From the NCBI GenBank assembly GCA_023382655.1, contig JAHDWK010000002.1, positions 62,001-126,000 on the forward strand: 64,000 nucleotides of DNA, in the 5' to 3' direction. Position 1 is the first letter of the stretch, and each line of letters begins with the position of its first letter. The position numbers and the translations under genes were made by a program. Shown here piece after piece: positions 1 through 8,607 of this stretch. This DNA comes from Anaerolineae bacterium. Lineage in GTDB: Bacteria > Chloroflexota > Anaerolineae > Promineifilales > Promineifilaceae. The notes under the pieces are model-generated. The model worked only from the letters and a program-made list of their open reading frames with translations, was not told the DNA's origin and did not search any database.

Positions 1-1571
1 AGGCACAGCCTATTTTCCAAGAGATCAGTCTGGCTGGGCCAGGTTTCATCAATCTGACCCTGACCGATGAATTTTTGGCCGGTTTTGTACAGCAGATGGC
101 GGATGATGAACGGTTGGGGGTGACGGCCGTAGCCGAACCGTGCCGGGTGTTGGTGGACTACGGCGGGGCCAATGTGGCCAAGCCTATGCATGTTGGTCAT
201 TTACGAGCGGGTATTATTGGCGAAAGCATCAAGCGGCTGTTTCGTTTTATGGGCGATGATGTAACCGGCGATGTGCATCTGGGCGACTGGGGTACACAAA
301 TGGGACAAGTCATTGTGGAACTGGAGCGACGGCTGCCCGATTTACCCTATTTTGAGGCCAGCTACACTGGCCCTTACCCGGCCGTATCTCCCATTACTTT
401 AGCCGATCTGGAGGAGATTTACCCCGCTGCCAGCGCCCAGGCCAAAGCAGACCCGGCGTATGCGGAGGCGGCCCGGTTAGCGACGGCGGAATTGCAGAAC
501 GGCCGTCCGGGGTACCGCGCGCTCTGGCAGCATTTCCACGATGTTTCGGTGGCCGGTCTCAAGGAAGATTATGACAAGTTAGACATTCACTTTGACCTGT
601 GGCTGGGTGAGAGCGACGTGCAGGATCTGCTGGACGACATGATCGCCCGCCTACAAACGCAGGGTTTTACCAGTGAAAGCAATGGCGCGCTCATCATGGA
701 GATTGCCGAGCCAGATGACAAAAAGCCGATGCCGCCGCTCATGTTGCGCAAGTCTGATGGCGCGGTGCTGTATGGCACCACCGACCTGGCGACCATTGAG
801 ATGCGCGTGCAAGAATTTGGCTCCGAGTTGATTTTGTATGTGGTGGATCACCGGCAGCGGCAGCATTTTGAGCAAATCTTCCGTGCTGCCTACAAAAGCG
901 GCATTGCCCCATCCACGATAGGTTTGGAACACAACTACTTTGGCACCATGAACGGCAAGGATGGCAAGCCGTTTAAGACGCGCGAGGGCGGCACCATGAA
1001 GCTGAAGGATTTAATCGCCCTGGTGATTGAGGCGGCACTGGCGCGCATGGCCGAAAGTCACGTGGCCGAAGGGTACGACGATGCCGAACAGCAGGAGATT
1101 GCCCGCATGGTAGGGCTGGCGGCGCTGAAATATGCAGATTTGATGAACCAGCGCACAAAGGATTATGTGTTTGACCTGGATCGCTTCTCGTCATTTGAGG
1201 GGCGGACGGGACCATATTTGCTGTACACGGCCGTGCGTGCCCACTCCATCCTGCACAAAGCCACCCAACAAGGGTTGGCCCCTGGCCCGCTTTTGCCGCC
1301 AGTGGCCGACGCCGAACGCGCCGTGATGCTGCTCATTACCGGGCTGCCGGATGCGCTGCAACTGGCCTATGATACGCGCATGCCCAATCATCTGGCCGAT
1401 TATGTGTATGCCCTGGCCAATGAGTTCAACCGCTTTTATAACACCTGCCACATCCTGCGCGAAGAAAATGCGGGGGTGCAGGCTTCCTGGCTGGCGCTCA
1501 CGCAGCTTTTCCGGCGGGTGATGGAGCTGTTGTTGAATTTGTTGGGGATTGAGATACCGGAGAGGATGTAA
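1..1571 (+). CDS. argS: Arginyl-tRNA synthetase, 5'-truncated by the window edge
   Basis: Charges tRNA-Arg with arginine in the cytosol (class I aminoacyl-tRNA synthetase). The reading frame is open from base 3 to the left edge. It encodes the end of the N-terminal tRNA-D-loop-binding domain (AGPGFINLTL), so the TTG at 75 is not the true start and roughly 50 residues are missing. The class I HIGH signature appears as HVGH (KPMHVGHLR, about base 190). The KMSKS position is replaced by GKPFKTREGGT near 965-990, the degenerate form also found in E. coli ArgRS. The C-terminal anticodon-binding domain ends in FYNTCHIL...LLGIEIPERM, typical of the family. It is followed by a palindromic repeat and purM. 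Confidence 0.95.
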   Translation, partial: AQPIFQEISLAGPGFINLTLTDEFLAGFVQQMADDERLGVTAVAEPCRVLVDYGGANVAKPMHVGHLRAGIIGESIKRLFRFMGDDVTGDVHLGDWGTQMGQVIVELERRLPDLPYFEASYTGPYPAVSPITLADLEEIYPAASAQAKADPAYAEAARLATAELQNGRPGYRALWQHFHDVSVAGLKEDYDKLDIHFDLWLGESDVQDLLDDMIARLQTQGFTSESNGALIMEIAEPDDKKPMPPLMLRKSDGAVLYGTTDLATIEMRVQEFGSELILYVVDHRQRQHFEQIFRAAYKSGIAPSTIGLEHNYFGTMNGKDGKPFKTREGGTMKLKDLIALVIEAALARMAESHVAEGYDDAEQQEIARMVGLAALKYADLMNQRTKDYVFDLDRFSSFEGRTGPYLLYTAVRAHSILHKATQQGLAPGPLLPPVADAERAVMLLITGLPDALQLAYDTRMPNHLADYVYALANEFNRFYNTCHILREENAGVQASWLALTQLFRRVMELLLNLLGIEIPERM

Positions 1572-1579
1572 GTCTCTTG

Positions 1580-1634
1580 GTTTGTAGTGGCCGCTTCAGC
1601 GGCGTCTGACGGCGATAAATCGCCTACCACGAAC
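1580..1634. repeat. Intergenic palindromic element, family F copy 1
   Basis: The 55-base element begins GTTTGTAGTGGCCGCTTCAG and ends in the imperfect inverse CGCCTACCACGAAC. It contains an inner CCGC/GCGG hairpin. A second copy, differing at only a few positions, lies at 32344-32398 at the end of the formate dehydrogenase gene. It sits between argS and purM and could act as a transcript-end hairpin, although no T-tract follows. Confidence 0.8.
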
Positions 1635-1653
1635 TAATTTCTAAGGGGTTTGA

Positions 1654-2685
1654 ATGACAGCCAAAAGTGCTTATGCCCAGGCGGGTGTGGATATTGCGGC
1701 GGGAACACGAGCCACGCAGCTGATGAGAGCCGCCGTACAGGCCACCTATGGCCCGGAAGTGTTGTCCGGTGTCGGATCATTTGGCGGTTTGTTTGAAGTG
1801 TCGGCGCTGAAAATGATGCAGCAGCCGGTGCTGGTGGCTTCAACCGATGGCGTGGGCACCAAAACGAAGGTGGCGGCAGCGCTCAATCGTTGGGACACCA
1901 TCGGCCACGATATTGTCAACCATTGTGTGAATGATATTTTGGTGCAAGGCGCACGGCCGTTATTTTTCCTCGATTATGTGGCTTCCTCTCAGTTGGACCC
2001 GGAGCAGATTGCCACCATTGTCGGCGGCATTGCCCTGGCGTGCAGCGCGGTGGGTTGCGCTCTACTTGGCGGCGAAACGGCCGAGATGCCGGGCGTGTAT
2101 ACCCCAGGTGAGATTGACCTGGTAGGTACGGTGGTGGGAATGGTGGAGAGAGAGCAGATTATTGACGGCCGTCACATCCAACCTGGCGATGTCATTCTGG
2201 GTTTACCCTCTAACGGGCTGCACACCAACGGCTATACCCTGGCCCGCCAGGCGTTAGCCGAATTGGACTGGCAGGCGCATCAAGAAACATTGGGCAGGTC
2301 CATTGGTGATGCATTGCTCATACCACACCGCAGCTACCTGGACGACGTACAAAAACTGCACAATGCAGGTATAAACATTCGGGGCCTGGCCCATATTACC
2401 GGCGGCGGTCTGATTGATAACCCGCCGCGCATTTTCCCTGAAGGGGTGGGCGCGGTTTTGCAGTGGGGATCCTGGCCTGTACCGCCTATTTTTAAGTTGA
2501 TTCAGGAGCACGGCCGTATCCCCCAGGCCGAAATGTCTCATGTTTTCAACATGGGCTTAGGATTGTTGGTCATCGTCCCCGCCCCAGACGCCGCCAAAGC
2601 ACAAACCGTCCTCGGTCCCCAGCAGGTGTATAGCGTAGGGCAGATGGTGGCTGGCGTGGAAGGCGTTGAATTTCGTAACCCGTAG
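1654..2685 (+). CDS. purM: Phosphoribosylformylglycinamidine cyclo-ligase (AIR synthetase)
   Basis: Fifth step of de novo purine synthesis: ATP-dependent closure of FGAM to aminoimidazole ribonucleotide, in the cytosol. The 343 aa match the usual family length of about 340-350. N-terminal YAQAGVDI, the STDGVGTKTKVA segment, the HDIVNHCVNDILVQGA helix and the GGETAEMPGVY loop are all PurM hallmarks. The ATG at 1654 follows a weak AAGGGG Shine-Dalgarno. The last residues (RNP) and the stop codon lie in the first bases of a palindromic repeat. purN follows 58 bases downstream, so the two steps are probably co-transcribed. Confidence 0.96.
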   Translation: MTAKSAYAQAGVDIAAGTRATQLMRAAVQATYGPEVLSGVGSFGGLFEVSALKMMQQPVLVASTDGVGTKTKVAAALNRWDTIGHDIVNHCVNDILVQGARPLFFLDYVASSQLDPEQIATIVGGIALACSAVGCALLGGETAEMPGVYTPGEIDLVGTVVGMVEREQIIDGRHIQPGDVILGLPSNGLHTNGYTLARQALAELDWQAHQETLGRSIGDALLIPHRSYLDDVQKLHNAGINIRGLAHITGGGLIDNPPRIFPEGVGAVLQWGSWPVPPIFKLIQEHGRIPQAEMSHVFNMGLGLLVIVPAPDAAKAQTVLGPQQVYSVGQMVAGVEGVEFRNP

Positions 2686-2733
2686 CCCGTAATCCGTTAT
2701 CGAACATCGGATTACGGATAACGGATAACGGAC
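2674..2733. repeat. Palindromic micro-repeat element, family A copy 1
   Basis: Units of the type CCGTAATCCGTTATC run into their own inverse (GATTACGGATAACGG) across a short spacer. The left arm overlaps the last codons and stop of purM. Related copies lie at 5870-5946, 34561-34612, 35266-35315 and 56879-56940, with a variant at 30122-30182. Confidence 0.8.
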
Positions 2734-2743
2734 AGAAAAAATA

Positions 2744-3358
2744 GTGTCAAAATCAAACATCGTCGTGTTCATTTCCGGCTCCGGCAGCAATTTGCAGGCG
2801 ATTATAGATGCCGTGCAGTCGGGGGAACTGAATGTAGACATTGCCATAGTCGTTTCCAATCGTAAGGCCGCATATGGGCTGGTGCGGGCGGCCGAAAACG
2901 GAATCCCCACCTTTTACCATCCACTAAAGCCATACCGGGATGCCGGGAAAGGTCGGGAGGAGTATGAGGCGGATCTGGCAGAGAGGGTACGGCCGTTACA
3001 GCCCGATCTCATCGTGTTGGCCGGTTGGATGCACGTCTTGGGCGCCGGTTTCCTGAACCAATTCCCCAACCGTGTCATCAATCTGCATCCGGCGCTGCCC
3101 GGCCAATTTGCCGGTACTCATGCCATCGAACGCGCTTACGAAGCGTACCAACGCGGCGAAATCAGCCACAGTGGGTGTATGGTGCATCTGACCATTCCCG
3201 AAGTAGATGCCGGGCCAGTCATCACCCAGGCCACCGTGCCCATTTACCCTGAAGACACACTAGAGCAGTTCGAAGCACGTATGCATTCGGCCGAACACGC
3301 CATAATGGTAGAAGCTATTCACCATCAATTAAGCCGAATCATTTCCGAAATGGGATAG
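2744..3358 (+). CDS. purN: Phosphoribosylglycinamide formyltransferase (GART)
   Basis: Transfers a formyl group from 10-formyl-THF to GAR in purine synthesis. The 204 aa match the family length. FISGSGSNLQAIID is the N-terminal phosphate-binding loop. INLHPALPG carries the catalytic Asn and His. The VDAGPVI segment carries the catalytic Asp. It starts with GTG at 2744, since no upstream ATG fits and no strong Shine-Dalgarno is visible. It follows purM, consistent with a small purine operon. The downstream nucleoside-type ABC importer may be a salvage counterpart. Confidence 0.95.
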   Translation: MSKSNIVVFISGSGSNLQAIIDAVQSGELNVDIAIVVSNRKAAYGLVRAAENGIPTFYHPLKPYRDAGKGREEYEADLAERVRPLQPDLIVLAGWMHVLGAGFLNQFPNRVINLHPALPGQFAGTHAIERAYEAYQRGEISHSGCMVHLTIPEVDAGPVITQATVPIYPEDTLEQFEARMHSAEHAIMVEAIHHQLSRIISEMG

Positions 3359-3472
3359 TACTAGACTGCTATCTGCTTTTTGCGATAACGTGAGAGGCAA
3401 ACTATAATCAGGTGACTTTTATAAAACCCTGTACCCAACTAACAGGGTAAGAAAATCAAAAGGAGAGAGAAA

Positions 3473-4639
3473 ATGCGAAAGTCAAGTTTGTGGTTAACCT
3501 TATTGTTGCTGTTCGCCATGTTGTTAGCCGCCTGTAGCGGTACCAGCGGTGGCGACGAGCCAGAGGCAGAGACCGAAACCACCGAAACCGCCGAAGAGCC
3601 GATGGAAGAAGAAACGGTTGAAGAACCCATGGAAGAAGAAGCCGAAGAACCGATGGAAGAAGAAGCCTCTTCTGACTGCGCCAGCCCCGATGTTTTCTGC
3701 GTCGGTCTGATTACGGACGTGGGCGAAATTGATGACAAATCGTTCAACCAGTCTGCCTGGGAAGGTGTTGTGCGGGCCGAAGCTGAAGTGGGCGCTAAAA
3801 TTGACTTCATCGAGACCCAAGACGCTAAAGATTACGCAACCAACATCGGCCTCTTTGCCAACAATGGCTACGATGTCATTGTCACCGTTGGTTTTGCTAT
3901 GGGTGAAGCCACGGCCGTTGCTGCCGCCGAGTACCCGAATATCTATTTCATCGGTGTAGACCAGTTCCAGGCATGGCAGTTTGACGAAGACAGCTCGAAT
4001 GATATCGCCAATCTGGCCGGGCTTATGTTCAATGAAGACAAAGCCGGTTTCCTGGCAGGCGCTTTGGCAGCCATGCTGACGGAATCGGGTACCATCGGCG
4101 CGGTGCTGGGTACTGACCTGGTGCCACCCGTCGTGGCTTTCAAAGAAGGGTATGAAAACGGCGCTCTTTACATCAACCCGGACATCACGTTGATTTCCAC
4201 TTTCCACCCCGGTGGTTTGGATGTGGCCTTCACGGACCCGGAATGGGGCGCCAGCACGGCACGGCAGGCGTTGGACCAGAGCGCGGACGTGATCTTTGGC
4301 GCGGGTGGCAAGACCGGTAACGGTGCGCTCATTGAAGTGGCCGGACAGGAAGGCGCGTTTTGCATCGGCGTAGACACTGACCAGTGGGAGACGGTGCCGG
4401 AAGCGCATGCCTGCCTGGTTTCCAGCGCCATGAAGTTGATCACCCCCGGTGTTTTTGACCTGGTGAGTGCGGCGAAAGATGGGGCTTTCCCGGCCGGCAA
4501 CTTCTTTGGTGAGGTTGGCCTGGCTCCGTTCCATGATTTTGACGCTCAGATTTCCCAGGAAATCAAAGACACACTGGCGGAGATTGACGCCGGTTTGCAG
4601 GATGGCTCCATTGAAACAGGTTACAATCCTGGCGGGTAA
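3473..4639 (+). CDS. BMP-family nucleoside ABC transporter substrate-binding lipoprotein
   Basis: Extracytoplasmic receptor of a BMP/PnrA-type importer, a family that binds purine or other nucleosides. Signal peptide residues 1-20 end in the lipobox LLAAC. An acidic linker of repeated EPMEEE blocks (about residues 25-62) tethers the binding domain. The domain opens with FCVGLITDVGEIDDKSFNQSAWEG, the classical BMP start (V-G-D-DKSFN), and continues with the periplasmic-binding fold. The 388 aa length is slightly long because of the linker. A good Shine-Dalgarno (AAAGGAGAGAG) precedes the ATG. The two permeases and the double ATPase follow directly. Nucleoside specificity is inferred from family and from nearby pur genes. 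Confidence 0.9.
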   Translation: MRKSSLWLTLLLLFAMLLAACSGTSGGDEPEAETETTETAEEPMEEETVEEPMEEEAEEPMEEEASSDCASPDVFCVGLITDVGEIDDKSFNQSAWEGVVRAEAEVGAKIDFIETQDAKDYATNIGLFANNGYDVIVTVGFAMGEATAVAAAEYPNIYFIGVDQFQAWQFDEDSSNDIANLAGLMFNEDKAGFLAGALAAMLTESGTIGAVLGTDLVPPVVAFKEGYENGALYINPDITLISTFHPGGLDVAFTDPEWGASTARQALDQSADVIFGAGGKTGNGALIEVAGQEGAFCIGVDTDQWETVPEAHACLVSSAMKLITPGVFDLVSAAKDGAFPAGNFFGEVGLAPFHDFDAQISQEIKDTLAEIDAGLQDGSIETGYNPGG

Positions 4640-4660
4640 TCAATGATTACAAAACTTTTA

Positions 4661-4692
4661 GATCTGACAGGTTTCCCAAAACCTGTCAGGTC
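4661..4692. repeat. Palindromic element, family C copy 1
   Basis: Inverted repeat GACAGGTTT / AAACCTGTC with outer GATC/GGTC flanks and a short loop, between the binding-protein gene and the permease gene. Near-identical palindromes lie at 44821-44854, 53851-53884 and 60716-60749. Confidence 0.8.
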
Positions 4693-4711
4693 TTGTATAG
4701 TGTAAGGGTAG

Positions 4712-4745
4712 AATGTGCGATGCGCCGTTGGGCGTGTCGCACATT
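4712..4745 (+). promoter_or_regulatory. Stem-loop between receptor and permease genes (attenuator or processing hairpin)
   Basis: AATGTGCGA at 4712-4720 pairs perfectly with TCGCACATT at 4737-4745. Inside, CGCC pairs with GGCG around a GTTG loop. CTTGTTT follows. Such hairpins between receptor and permease genes often lower downstream expression by partial termination or by stabilising the upstream mRNA; that role is inferred here. The ATG at 4713 lies in the stem, which argues against it being a start codon. Confidence 0.5.
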
Positions 4746-4757
4746 CTTGTTTATGCC

Positions 4758-5867
4758 ATGGCGACAGCAGAATTTAAAAGGGAAGAAGGGGGGCGAGTAA
4801 CGGCCGTATTACGGCGCATCTGGAAAGCGGTCAGCGTTCCCCTGTTGTCGGTTCTGCTGGCGCTGCTCATCGGCGCCATCATCCTCCTGATATCCGGTTC
4901 CAATCCTATAGAAGCTTATGTCGCCCTGTTTAGAGGGGCGTTTGGCAACGCGGCAAATTTTGCCCGTACTCTGGAAAAGGCAACGCCGCTCATTTTAGGG
5001 GGTCTGGCGGTAGCCTTTGCTTTTAAGGCCGGCTTATTCAACATTGGTGGGCAGGGACAGTTACTCATTGGGGCGATTGTGGCGGCCTATATTGGGTTTG
5101 CCTTTAGCGGCTTGCCGTTCATCATTCATATGCCGCTGGCGCTGCTGGGCGGCAGCCTGGCGGGGGCGGCGTATGCGGCCATTGCCGGGGCGTTGAAGGC
5201 GTATACGGGGGCGCATGAGGTGATTACCACCATCATGCTGAATTACATTGCCATCAATATCACCGATTATTTATCCAATGGGCCGTGGAAAGCAGAAGGG
5301 ATTATCGCCCGGACGCCGTTGGTGTTGGAAACGGCCGTGATCCCCCGCTTTGGTGGCTATCCCCTGGGTTTTGCTCTGGCCTGTTTGATGGCCGTGTTGA
5401 CCTATTATCTGCTCTATTACACCACCATGGGCTATGCCATCCGCACCACCGGTTTGAACGCCCACGCCGCCCAGTATGCCGGCATCAAGGTGCCGCATAT
5501 TATCGTGTTAACGATGGCATTCAGCGGGTTTTTGGCCGGTATGGGCGGTTCGATTGAGACGTTAGGGGTGATTGGTCGTTTTCAACCCGGTTTTAACATT
5601 GGCCTGGGGTTTGACGGCATCACCATTGCCCTGCTGGCCAAAACAAATCCGTTGGGGGTGATACCGGCGGCTATTTTAGTGGGGGCGATGCAGGCGGGCG
5701 CATCGCAGATGCAGTTTGACGCCGGCGTACGTTTTCAAATCATTGATATTATTCAGGCACTTATTTTGTTCTTTGTTTCGGCGGATTTGATTGTGCGCAA
5801 GATTTTGGGTTCCAGCGCGGTGGATGAAGACAAAGTGACATTGAGTTCGGGGTGGGGTGGTGGATGA
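4758..5867 (+). CDS. BMP-type ABC transporter permease 1
   Basis: Membrane component of the nucleoside-type importer (branched-chain/BPD_transp_2 permease family, like YufP/NupP). About 370 aa with some nine hydrophobic segments. Family landmarks include the ATPLILGGLAVAFAFKAGLFNIGGQGQ region and the GFDGITIALLAKTNPLGV loop near the C-terminus. The longer frame from 4713 begins inside a strong hairpin, so I prefer the ATG at 4758 (MATAEFKREEGG); no clear Shine-Dalgarno precedes either. It forms a heterodimer with the next permease. The gene ends three bases before a palindromic repeat. Confidence 0.9.
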   Translation: MATAEFKREEGGRVTAVLRRIWKAVSVPLLSVLLALLIGAIILLISGSNPIEAYVALFRGAFGNAANFARTLEKATPLILGGLAVAFAFKAGLFNIGGQGQLLIGAIVAAYIGFAFSGLPFIIHMPLALLGGSLAGAAYAAIAGALKAYTGAHEVITTIMLNYIAINITDYLSNGPWKAEGIIARTPLVLETAVIPRFGGYPLGFALACLMAVLTYYLLYYTTMGYAIRTTGLNAHAAQYAGIKVPHIIVLTMAFSGFLAGMGGSIETLGVIGRFQPGFNIGLGFDGITIALLAKTNPLGVIPAAILVGAMQAGASQMQFDAGVRFQIIDIIQALILFFVSADLIVRKILGSSAVDEDKVTLSSGWGGG

Positions 5868-5869
5868 TT

Positions 5870-5946
5870 CGTAATCCGTAATCCGTGACCCGTGAACCGA
5901 CGACGGTACGGATAACGGATGACGACTTACGGATTACGGATAACGG
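5870..5946. repeat. Palindromic micro-repeat element, family A copy 2
   Basis: CGTAATCCGTAATCCGTGACC and related units invert into GGATAACGGAT...GGATTACGGATAACGG. The right end merges with the GGAGG Shine-Dalgarno of the next permease at 5945-5949, so a folded element could influence its translation. Confidence 0.8.
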
Positions 5947-5952
5947 AGGAGT

Positions 5953-6999
5953 ATGAACGCGACGGTTTCCACAAAGGCAAGGAAGGGGTTCAGGGTAGAC
6001 GGCCGTACCATTACCATGATTTTGGGCGTCGTCATTGTGGCTTTGTTGGCCGGGTACTATATACGTCAGCCGTTGCAGGCAACGGCCGTGTACGCGGCCA
6101 CCCTGCGCCAATCCACCCCGCTGGTTTTGGGCGCATTGTGTGGTCTCATCGGCGAACGCTCTGGCGTCATCAACATCGGCATTGAAGGCCAGATGCTGCT
6201 GGCCGCTTTCCTGGCTTTTCTGGCCAACGTGTACATTGGCCGGTTGGGGATATTTCCTTTACCGGTGGTGCTGCTGTTAGCGGTACTCATTGGCGTCCTC
6301 AGTGGGGCGATCATGGGGCTGTTTCTGGCCTGGATGTCGGTGGGCTTGAAGATGGATCAGATCATCGGCGGCACCGTCATAAACGGTCTGGCTGTTGGTT
6401 TTACCAGCTTCTTTTACCAGACCGGCCTGACCACGTTGGGCAAATTGCAGCCCCTCCGGCTTGGCCCCCTGGCCGACCTGCCCCTGGTGGGTTCGGTTTT
6501 GTTCACCAATGCACCCATCACCTTTCTGGCCATCATTCTGGTATTTGTGATGCAGTTTGCCCTGTTCCGCACGGTATGGGGGCTGCGTACCCGCTCCGTG
6601 GGCGAACACCCCAGCGCGGCCGATACGGTGGGCATCAATGTGCACCGCACCCGTTACATCAATGTGATGCTGGCTGGCTGTTTTGCCGGGTTAGCCGGGG
6701 CCTATCTGACGTTGGAGGCGGTGGGGTCATTTGAACGGGGCATGACCAACGGCCGTGGCTTTATTGCTCTAGCCTGTATGATCTTTGGCAAATGGACGCC
6801 GTTGGGATCCTGGGGGGCGGCGCTGCTGTTTGCCTTATTTACCGCCCTGCAAACCCAACTGCAATTTACCGGTGGCCTTGCAATCCCACACCAATTTTTG
6901 GGTATGCTGCCCTATATTCTTACCATCATCGTCCTGGCCGGTTTTGTCGGCCGTTCCCGCGCCCCCGCCGCCGTAGGGCAGGTGTATGAATCGGAGTAA
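5953..6999 (+). CDS. BMP-type ABC transporter permease 2
   Basis: Second membrane subunit of the importer (YufQ/NupQ-like). It has 348 aa and multiple hydrophobic segments. Its conserved core LRQSTPLVLGALCGLIGERSGVINIGIEGQM mirrors the equivalent loop of permease 1, as expected for paralogous half-channels. The GRGFIALACMIFGKWTPLG loop probably contacts the ATPase. The ATG at 5953 is preceded by GGAGG at ideal distance. The ATPase gene begins 9 bases after its stop, so the two are translationally close. Confidence 0.92.
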   Translation: MNATVSTKARKGFRVDGRTITMILGVVIVALLAGYYIRQPLQATAVYAATLRQSTPLVLGALCGLIGERSGVINIGIEGQMLLAAFLAFLANVYIGRLGIFPLPVVLLLAVLIGVLSGAIMGLFLAWMSVGLKMDQIIGGTVINGLAVGFTSFFYQTGLTTLGKLQPLRLGPLADLPLVGSVLFTNAPITFLAIILVFVMQFALFRTVWGLRTRSVGEHPSAADTVGINVHRTRYINVMLAGCFAGLAGAYLTLEAVGSFERGMTNGRGFIALACMIFGKWTPLGSWGAALLFALFTALQTQLQFTGGLAIPHQFLGMLPYILTIIVLAGFVGRSRAPAAVGQVYESE

Positions 7000-7008
7000 C
7001 TGGGCATT

Positions 7009-8538
7009 ATGGACAAAATAAACCGCCCTGTTGTGTTGGAAGCCAAAGGTATTACCAAACGTTTTCCCGGTGTACTGGCAAATGATCATGTGGATTTGAA
7101 GCTGCATCAGGGGGAAATTTTGGCGCTGTTGGGGGAGAATGGCGCCGGTAAAAGCACCCTGATGAACATGCTGTACGGCCTGTACCATCCTGACGAAGGC
7201 GAAATCTGGATCAAGGGGGAAGTGGTCAGGCTGAAAAACCCGCGTGATGCCATTGATCGCGGTGTGGGTATGGTACACCAGCATTTCCAGTTGGTGCCGG
7301 TGATGACGGTGGCCGAAAACGTGATGCTGGGGTCGGAAGTGACGAGAGGCGGTGGTGTGTTAGACCGCCACCTGGCGCAGCAGCAGGTGCGGGCGCTTTC
7401 GGAACAGTATGGGTTACAGGTAGACCCCACGGCCGTTGTCGAAGACCTGCCCGTCGGTACCCAGCAGCGGGTGGAAATCATCAAGGCGTTGTATCGGAAA
7501 GCGGATATTTTGATTCTGGATGAGCCAACGGCCGTACTCACCCCCCAGGAAGCCAACGAACTATTCCACATTATGAAGGGACTGACGGAACAAAACGTCT
7601 CTATCATTTTCATTACCCACAAATTAAAAGAAGTGTTGGCCATCGCTGACCGGATTGGCGTACTGCGCCAGGGGCAGTTGGTGGGTACCACCACGCCGGG
7701 AGAGTCTACCGAGGCCAGTCTGGCGGAGATGATGGTCGGCCGCACCGTCATTTTGCAGGTGGAAAAAGAAGAAGCAAAACCGGCCGAGATGGTGCTGAAG
7801 GTGGAAGGGTTGTTCGTCAAAGATGATCGCCACCACATGACCGTGCGTGGTGTAGACCTGGAAGTGCACGCCGGTGAAATTGTGGGTGTGGCCGGGGTAC
7901 AGGGCAACGGGCAGCGTGAACTGGTGGAAGCGTTAACCGGATTGCGGTCGGTGGCGGACGGCCGTATCACCATTGCCGGTATGGATGCCACCCATTTTTC
8001 GCCGCGCCAGAACACCGAACTGGGCGTGGCTCACATCCCCGAAGACCGCGAAAAGCATGGGTTGGTGATGGCCTACTCCCTGGCCGATAACATGGTGTTG
8101 AACAACTACTACCAGCAGCCATTTGCCAGCGGCGTGGTCATGCGGCATCGGGCTATCAAAGAACAGGGTGACAAGTTGGTGCAAGAGTTTGATGTACGCC
8201 CCCCGAACGCCAATCTGAATGCCAGCAAACTGTCTGGCGGCAACAAACAAAAAGTGATTGTGGCCCGCGAATTTTCCCGCCCGGTGAAGCTGCTCATTGC
8301 TGCTCAGCCCACACGCGGTATTGACGTGGGTTCGATAGAGTTCATCCATCAGCAAATTGTGGCCCAGCGCGACCGGGGTGTGGCCGTACTGGTCGTTTCG
8401 GCGGAACTGGACGAAGTGTTGAGCCTGGCCGACCGGGTAGTGGTGATGTTCGACGGCCGTATCGTTGCCAATCTACCCATCGAAGAAGCCACCCGTGAGA
8501 AGGTGGGTTTGCTGATGGCCGGATCGGAAGTTCAGTAG
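7009..8538 (+). CDS. BMP-type ABC transporter ATPase (two nucleotide-binding domains)
   Basis: Energises the importer at the inner membrane face. The 509 aa contain two fused ABC domains, as in YufO/NupO and RbsA-like sugar ATPases. Domain 1 has Walker A GENGAGKST, an atypical signature (PVGTQQRVEI) and Walker B ILILDEPTA. Domain 2 has a relaxed P-loop (GVQGNGQRE), signature LSGGNKQKV, and a Walker-B-like segment where the usual Glu is replaced (LLIAAQPTRGID). That asymmetry of one full and one degenerate ATP site is normal for this family. It completes the receptor-permease-permease-ATPase operon at 3473-8538. Confidence 0.95.
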   Translation: MDKINRPVVLEAKGITKRFPGVLANDHVDLKLHQGEILALLGENGAGKSTLMNMLYGLYHPDEGEIWIKGEVVRLKNPRDAIDRGVGMVHQHFQLVPVMTVAENVMLGSEVTRGGGVLDRHLAQQQVRALSEQYGLQVDPTAVVEDLPVGTQQRVEIIKALYRKADILILDEPTAVLTPQEANELFHIMKGLTEQNVSIIFITHKLKEVLAIADRIGVLRQGQLVGTTTPGESTEASLAEMMVGRTVILQVEKEEAKPAEMVLKVEGLFVKDDRHHMTVRGVDLEVHAGEIVGVAGVQGNGQRELVEALTGLRSVADGRITIAGMDATHFSPRQNTELGVAHIPEDREKHGLVMAYSLADNMVLNNYYQQPFASGVVMRHRAIKEQGDKLVQEFDVRPPNANLNASKLSGGNKQKVIVAREFSRPVKLLIAAQPTRGIDVGSIEFIHQQIVAQRDRGVAVLVVSAELDEVLSLADRVVVMFDGRIVANLPIEEATREKVGLLMAGSEVQ

Positions 8539-8594
8539 GCAGTAAGCAGTGAGCCGTGCTTTTACTGCTTACTGTTCACCGCTCACTGCTCACT
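8539..8594. repeat. Palindromic micro-repeat element, family B copy 1
   Basis: Units like GCAGTAAGCAGTGAGC run into the inverse (ACTGCTTACTGTTCACCGCTC) across GTGCTTTT. It fills the gap between the ABC ATPase and mutL. Copies are at 20706-20778 and 24573-24644. Confidence 0.8.
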
Positions 8595-8607
8595 TTTCAC
8601 ACCCCCC

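Noticed and set aside
2674..2733. Family A repeats as a CRISPR array
   Set aside because: Units are degenerate, contiguous and inverted, with no spacers of constant length. No cas genes are present.
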